The notes beneath the pieces were generated by a model. It had not been told where the DNA came from. It did no database searches and worked only from the letters and a program-made list of their open reading frames with translations. Source: Lachnospiraceae bacterium (GTDB taxonomy: Bacteria; Bacillota_A; Clostridia; Lachnospirales; Lachnospiraceae). From it: a stretch of DNA of 8,723 bases. The position numbers and the translations under genes were made by a program. Every line of letters starts with the position of its first letter. Position 1 is the stretch's first letter. This document shows, one piece after another, positions 6,057 through 8,723 of the stretch. The DNA is taken from contig JAGAES010000046.1 of the NCBI GenBank assembly GCA_017613055.1, forward strand, positions 1-8,723, in the 5' to 3' direction.

Positions 6057-6845
6057 TCAGTCTTCTTTAAACAGGGCTTGCAGCATCTGCCGGAGAGTAT
6101 TCATATTCAGCGGATCCGAAAGGCTTTCAAAAGACATGAAGACATCCCGTCCCGGAATCAGGCCGTTCTGAATATATGCGTTTTCTCTCTTCATAAAGGA
6201 ATGGAGATAAGAAGCGTCATCCATCTTGCCGTAGTGCTCAAAATAACAGATCTTGCGGGAGTGTACTTTAAGAATCGTGAAATCCGGATGAATGACGGAG
6301 CCGTCATCGAGAAACAGAGGAGCTTCATAGCGATAGGGAATACCGAGATCGGTTAAAAGATTGGCAATCAGTATTTCGGATTTCGAACGGACACGCTCGC
6401 CTTGGGACGTAACATAGAATGGGTCGGTATCCAAAAACCCTTTTCTTTCATATGGTTCGTCAAGCCATTCACGGGCGTATTCTTCGTCTGTAAGGAAGAA
6501 GGGTTCTACCAGATTCTTCCGGTTTTCCGAAAGATTGGAATAGACGTCTTCCGGACGGAGAAAGGTCATCTGTTCCAGTGCGGAAATGTAATCCAGTTCC
6601 TGCTTTGCTGCGTCCTGCAGCTGTTGCAGATAAGCTTTCTGCGCAAGCGCTTTTGCAACGGGGAAGTCTTCTTTTACTATGTATTTGCCGCAGCGGTCCG
6701 AGGAATCCGTAACCTGATAGTAGCGCGGGATGGGACAGCATTTGATGCGCAGACGCCCGGGCGGTGCTTTTCGAATTGCCTGTGAAGTTTTCTTCAATAA
6801 GGATTTCAGAGTCTTCTTGCGTTCGTTCATGTTGTGATTAATCAT
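6057..6845 (-). CDS. Predicted PD-(D/E)XK superfamily nuclease-like protein
   Basis: The 262-residue protein has a basic N-terminus (about 7-36), a short segment PRYYQVTD leading to GKYIVKEDF, and a helical, coiled-coil-like region (about 62-93). The C-terminal half is nuclease-like: RSKSEILIANLL (153-164, Glu157), GIPYRYEAPLFLDDG (168-182), HPDFTIL (186-192, Asp188) and CYFEHYGKMDD (200-210, Glu203). This order, helix Glu then PD then E in a beta strand, fits the PD-(D/E)XK core, but the expected Lys after the last acid is absent: it reads E-H-Y. From memory, close relatives are common in Lachnospiraceae and usually unnamed, with an EH-x-G-x-MD motif; I could not check this. The start at 6845 has AGGAGG 4 nt upstream. 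The gene sits alone between the two half-site arrays, which makes it the candidate partner of those motifs. It may bind or nick DNA; this is inference. Confidence 0.75.
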   Translation of the reverse strand: MINHNMNERKKTLKSLLKKTSQAIRKAPPGRLRIKCCPIPRYYQVTDSSDRCGKYIVKEDFPVAKALAQKAYLQQLQDAAKQELDYISALEQMTFLRPEDVYSNLSENRKNLVEPFFLTDEEYAREWLDEPYERKGFLDTDPFYVTSQGERVRSKSEILIANLLTDLGIPYRYEAPLFLDDGSVIHPDFTILKVHSRKICYFEHYGKMDDASYLHSFMKRENAYIQNGLIPGRDVFMSFESLSDPLNMNTLRQMLQALFKED

Positions 6846-6931
6846 AGAGCCTCCTGAGAAAAAAGAAATGTCAGAAATCAGATGCCGGAAACCGGAATAA
6901 ACACGTGAATGACACGCTGATGAGTAGGTCT

Positions 6932-6960
6932 ATGGTATCAAATCCGGCATAAGGCGTCAA
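6932..6960 (-). promoter_or_regulatory. Promoter of the nuclease-like gene, -10 coinciding with a ninth motif copy
   Basis: On the minus strand the -35 is TTGACG (6960-6955), the spacer is 17 bp, and the -10 is TACCAT (6937-6932) preceded by TGA, an extended -10. The same bases, TGATACCAT, are the 7-bp variant (GGTATCA on plus, 6934-6940) of the array motif. Any protein binding that motif would cover the promoter, so autoregulation is possible. The leader is about 80 nt and contains a small CCGG-AAA-CCGG hairpin (6885-6895). Confidence 0.65.
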
Positions 6961-6976
6961 GGACTTCTTGAATTAT

Positions 6977-7182
6977 GGTACTCAACCAGATAATAAGGAG
7001 AATTGGGTACCACTCGTAACAGCGGGAAATGGTACTCAATGGCCGGATTTCTCTTCTTAAGTACCAATGTTTCCGGAGGTTCTTCAGGCCAGATGGTACT
7101 CAAGTGAATTCGGAAGACAATTGAGTACCATTCACCGGCACGAAATGTGGTACTCAAAGGTGAAAAAGCGAAATTGGATACC
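6977..7182. repeat. Array B: eight alternating GGTACTCA/TGAGTACC half-sites at 27-bp steps
   Basis: Half-sites begin at 6977 (forward), 7004 (reverse, TGGGTACC), 7031 (forward), 7058 (reverse, TAAGTACC), 7095 (forward), 7122 (reverse), 7149 (forward) and 7175 (reverse, TGGATACC). Steps are 27, 27, 27, 37, 27, 27 and 26. It repeats the plan of the other array: two blocks of four half-sites (6977-7065 and 7095-7182), here separated by 29 bp. The best pair (7093-7131) is an 11-bp inverted repeat, ATGGTACTCAA-N17-TTGAGTACCAT. Forward sites are intact in all four cases and the reverse sites carry most of the changes. The array fills most of the space between the divergent promoters of the nuclease-like gene and the acyltransferase gene. 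Bases 7183-7229 hold nothing further that I can see. Confidence 0.93.
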
Positions 7183-7229
7183 ATAAGGTGAAAATGTGAG
7201 AACAGAATTGCCGGAAAGCGCACTTTCCC

Positions 7230-7258
7230 TTTACTTTTCGGTATGATTTCGGTATTAT
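7230..7258 (+). promoter_or_regulatory. Promoter of the acyltransferase gene
   Basis: The -35 is TTTACT (7230-7235), the spacer is 17 bp and the -10 is TATTAT (7253-7258). The predicted start near 7265 gives a leader of about 64 nt, with a small hairpin TTGCG-AATC-CGCAA (7287-7300). A second possible -10 (TATAAG, 7265-7270) has no good -35. Confidence 0.6.
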
Positions 7259-7328
7259 TGTAGGTATAAGATTATTCTGCCGATGATTGCGAATCCGCAA
7301 GCGGACAGAACGCGCGAAAAGAGGGTAA

Positions 7329-8723
7329 ATGAGAGAAGATTCGAGCCCGAATGAGCAGGCAAAGGACAAAAAAGAGGTCGGGAAGAAACTGATGGACGAA
7401 GCCGAGAAAAAAGCTGACGAGGCCGGGAAAGCCGGCGCGGTCAGGAAAGCCGACGAGGCCGGGAAAACCGGCGGGGACAAGAAGAAAGACAAGGCCAAGA
7501 AAAAGGCGGAGCGGCAGGAACGCAGGGCGGTGCGGAGGCACCGGAGGGCGTGGTCGTTTTTCAAGTTTCTTTTGAAACGCTTCTTCATCCGGAAGTTCAA
7601 TTATTCCTATGACAGCCTGAAGGATGTCGAGGGACCGTATCTGCTCCTTTCGAACCACAACATGGAACTCGATCCGGCGCTTGTCGGAATCGCTGCGGAT
7701 AAGCAACTGTATTTCGTCGCGAGCGAACATATCATGCGAAAGGGGCTCGGGACGTGGTTTTTAAGGCGATATTTTAATCCGATTATACATACAAAGGGCA
7801 AGACGGGAACGAAATCCGTCATGGCCATCATAAAGAAACTGAAGAAGGGTCACAACGTGTGCCTGTTCGCCGAAGGGAACCGTTCCTTCAACGGGCTGAC
7901 CGGAGAAATTCTTCCGTCAACCGGCAAGCTTGCAAGAGCAGCAGGCGCGTCGCTTGTAACGTTCCGCATAGAAGGCGGATTCCTCACGCAGCCGCGGTTC
8001 AGTACTTCGATTCGGAAAGGGCAGACCTACGGACACCTCGTACATGTCTACAAGCCCGAGGAACTGAAGGCGATGACCGATGACGAGATGAACGAAGCCA
8101 TCAACCGCGACCTTTACGAAGACGCCTACGCGGTGCAGAACGAGAAGAAGATTGCTTACAAAGGGAAGAACCTGACACTCGGCATAGAGAGCACGCTGTT
8201 CTGGTGCCCGTCCTGCCGGCAAATGCAAACGCTGAAAAGCACATCAGACGAAGTCCGCTGTGATGCCTGCGGCTTCACGGCAAGCTATGATGAATACGGG
8301 TACCTGAACTGTTCGGACGGCGTGACACGCAATATGCGTGACTGGGATATCGAACAGAAGGCAGCCTTCGAAGAAGCATACGCTGACGGAACGCTGCCGG
8401 CGTTTGCGGATACGGTTTCGGTCAGAAGCATCGATAACGACCACAAAGCCGGAAAGCAATACTGGATTGAAATCACCGCGTCGCCGGAAGGCGTCCGGGT
8501 GCTGTTTTTAGACGAAGGAAAGAAGAATAAGCGGCGGCTTGTTATTCCCGTGCACGAAGATGACGGAAGCACGAGCGAGATGAAGATAACAAAACAGATT
8601 CCGCCCGAAGATCTTGCCGGGCTTGCAATCTATTCCCGCAACAGCATGAATGTGATACTCGGCGAGAAGAACGAACAATTCGACATCAAAGCGGACACCG
8701 GCTTCAACGCGTTGAAGTACCGG
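7329..8723 (+). CDS. PlsC-type lysophospholipid acyltransferase with zinc ribbon (C-terminus cut by window edge)
   Basis: 465 residues are visible and the frame is open at the right edge. After a highly charged, Lys/Glu/Ala-rich N-terminus (about 1-80) comes a PlsC domain: NHNMELDP with the catalytic HX4D pair His110 and Asp115, and the substrate-binding EGNRS at 182-186 (the family's EGTRS). Such enzymes transfer an acyl chain to lysophosphatidic acid or a related lipid at the membrane face. After the domain a zinc ribbon is seen, Cys293-X2-Cys296-X14-Cys311-X2-Cys314, followed by 150 or more residues without a known motif. The usual PlsC is about 200-250 residues, so this is a long multi-domain form. 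The N-terminus contains a 12-residue duplication (KADEAGK at 28-34 in slightly shifted form and at 40-46). The ATG at 7329 has GAGGG upstream and an in-frame TAA immediately before it, so it is the first possible start. Confidence 0.9.
   Translation, partial: MREDSSPNEQAKDKKEVGKKLMDEAEKKADEAGKAGAVRKADEAGKTGGDKKKDKAKKKAERQERRAVRRHRRAWSFFKFLLKRFFIRKFNYSYDSLKDVEGPYLLLSNHNMELDPALVGIAADKQLYFVASEHIMRKGLGTWFLRRYFNPIIHTKGKTGTKSVMAIIKKLKKGHNVCLFAEGNRSFNGLTGEILPSTGKLARAAGASLVTFRIEGGFLTQPRFSTSIRKGQTYGHLVHVYKPEELKAMTDDEMNEAINRDLYEDAYAVQNEKKIAYKGKNLTLGIESTLFWCPSCRQMQTLKSTSDEVRCDACGFTASYDEYGYLNCSDGVTRNMRDWDIEQKAAFEEAYADGTLPAFADTVSVRSIDNDHKAGKQYWIEITASPEGVRVLFLDEGKKNKRRLVIPVHEDDGSTSEMKITKQIPPEDLAGLAIYSRNSMNVILGEKNEQFDIKADTGFNALKYR
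7410..7481 (+). repeat. 36-bp in-frame duplication in the acyltransferase N-terminus
   Basis: Two copies offset by 36 bp share GACGAGGCCGGGAAA and flanking bases (for example 7413-7437 and 7449-7473). They encode KADEAGKAGAVR and KADEAGKTGGDK. The period is twelve codons, so it keeps the frame and lengthens a charged, probably disordered tail. Confidence 0.8.

Noticed and set aside
5752..6171. Plus-strand frame encoding a repetitive Asn/Pro/Gly/Glu/Thr-rich protein, collagen-like at first sight
   Set aside because: The 11-bp period is not a multiple of three and has no stop in any frame, so the repeat is open by construction. No ribosome site is seen, and the frame runs into the antisense of the nuclease-like gene.
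5635..7182. CRISPR array
   Set aside because: The repeated motif is only 8-11 bp, alternates in orientation, has 19-bp spacers, and no cas gene is present.
5635..7182. Classical REP/RAYT element
   Set aside because: The inverted pairs look REPIN-like, but the enclosed protein shows PD-(D/E)XK motifs and no HUH/Tyr transposase motif; kept only as an analogy.
7154..7730. Minus-strand hydrophobic open frames opposite the acyltransferase N-terminus
   Set aside because: They are complements of a Lys/Glu/Ala-rich coding stretch, which reads as Phe/Leu/Ser/Pro-rich on the other strand; the PlsC motifs prove the plus strand.

Overview
The window looks like a chromosomal segment of a low-to-mid GC Firmicute, probably a gut Clostridia/Lachnospiraceae-type bacterium. 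This rests on consensus sigma-A promoters (a TTGACT-17-TATAAT and two TGn extended -10 boxes), strong AGGAGG/GGAGG ribosome binding sites, a MsmK/UgpC-type sugar ABC ATPase, a Ste24-like M48 protease, and a CofE-domain protein of the kind seen in Clostridia. The assignment is inference; there is no rRNA or tRNA in the window to confirm it.

Layout. 1-1906 (minus): the start of a carbohydrate ABC transporter operon, with the ATPase first (767-1906) and then an MalF/UgpA-type permease (1-748) that runs off the left edge. Divergent from it, 2053-2763 (plus) encodes a single-pass membrane protein of unknown function; the two promoters sit back to back. This gene converges on an M48 membrane metalloprotease (2765-4000, minus), and the plus-strand terminator hairpin lies inside the last codons of the protease. 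Upstream is a CofE-domain protein (4105-5307, minus) ending in a strong hairpin terminator. From 5308 to 6056 there is no credible gene. This stretch holds the cofE-like promoter, a five-copy 41-bp tandem repeat, an array of eight GGTACTCA half-sites, and a twelve-copy 11-bp tandem repeat. Then comes a PD-(D/E)XK-nuclease-like gene (6057-6845, minus) with its promoter, a second array of eight half-sites (6977-7182), and finally a divergent PlsC-type acyltransferase with a C-terminal zinc ribbon (7329 to the right edge, plus).

The most unusual content is the pair of arrays flanking the nuclease-like gene. Each has eight copies of an 8-bp motif (GGTACTCA, or its complement TGAGTACC) strictly alternating in orientation at 27-bp steps. 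One interruption per array is lengthened by about one (+10) or two (+20) helical turns. Motifs are conserved while the 19-bp spacers are not. A ninth, isolated motif coincides with the extended -10 of the nuclease gene's own promoter. This suggests a helically phased DNA-protein scaffold or a REPIN-like element pair linked to the nuclease-like protein; the link is inference. The other genes are ordinary metabolic or envelope functions (sugar uptake, membrane proteolysis, phospholipid acylation) and do not form an evident pathway with each other.
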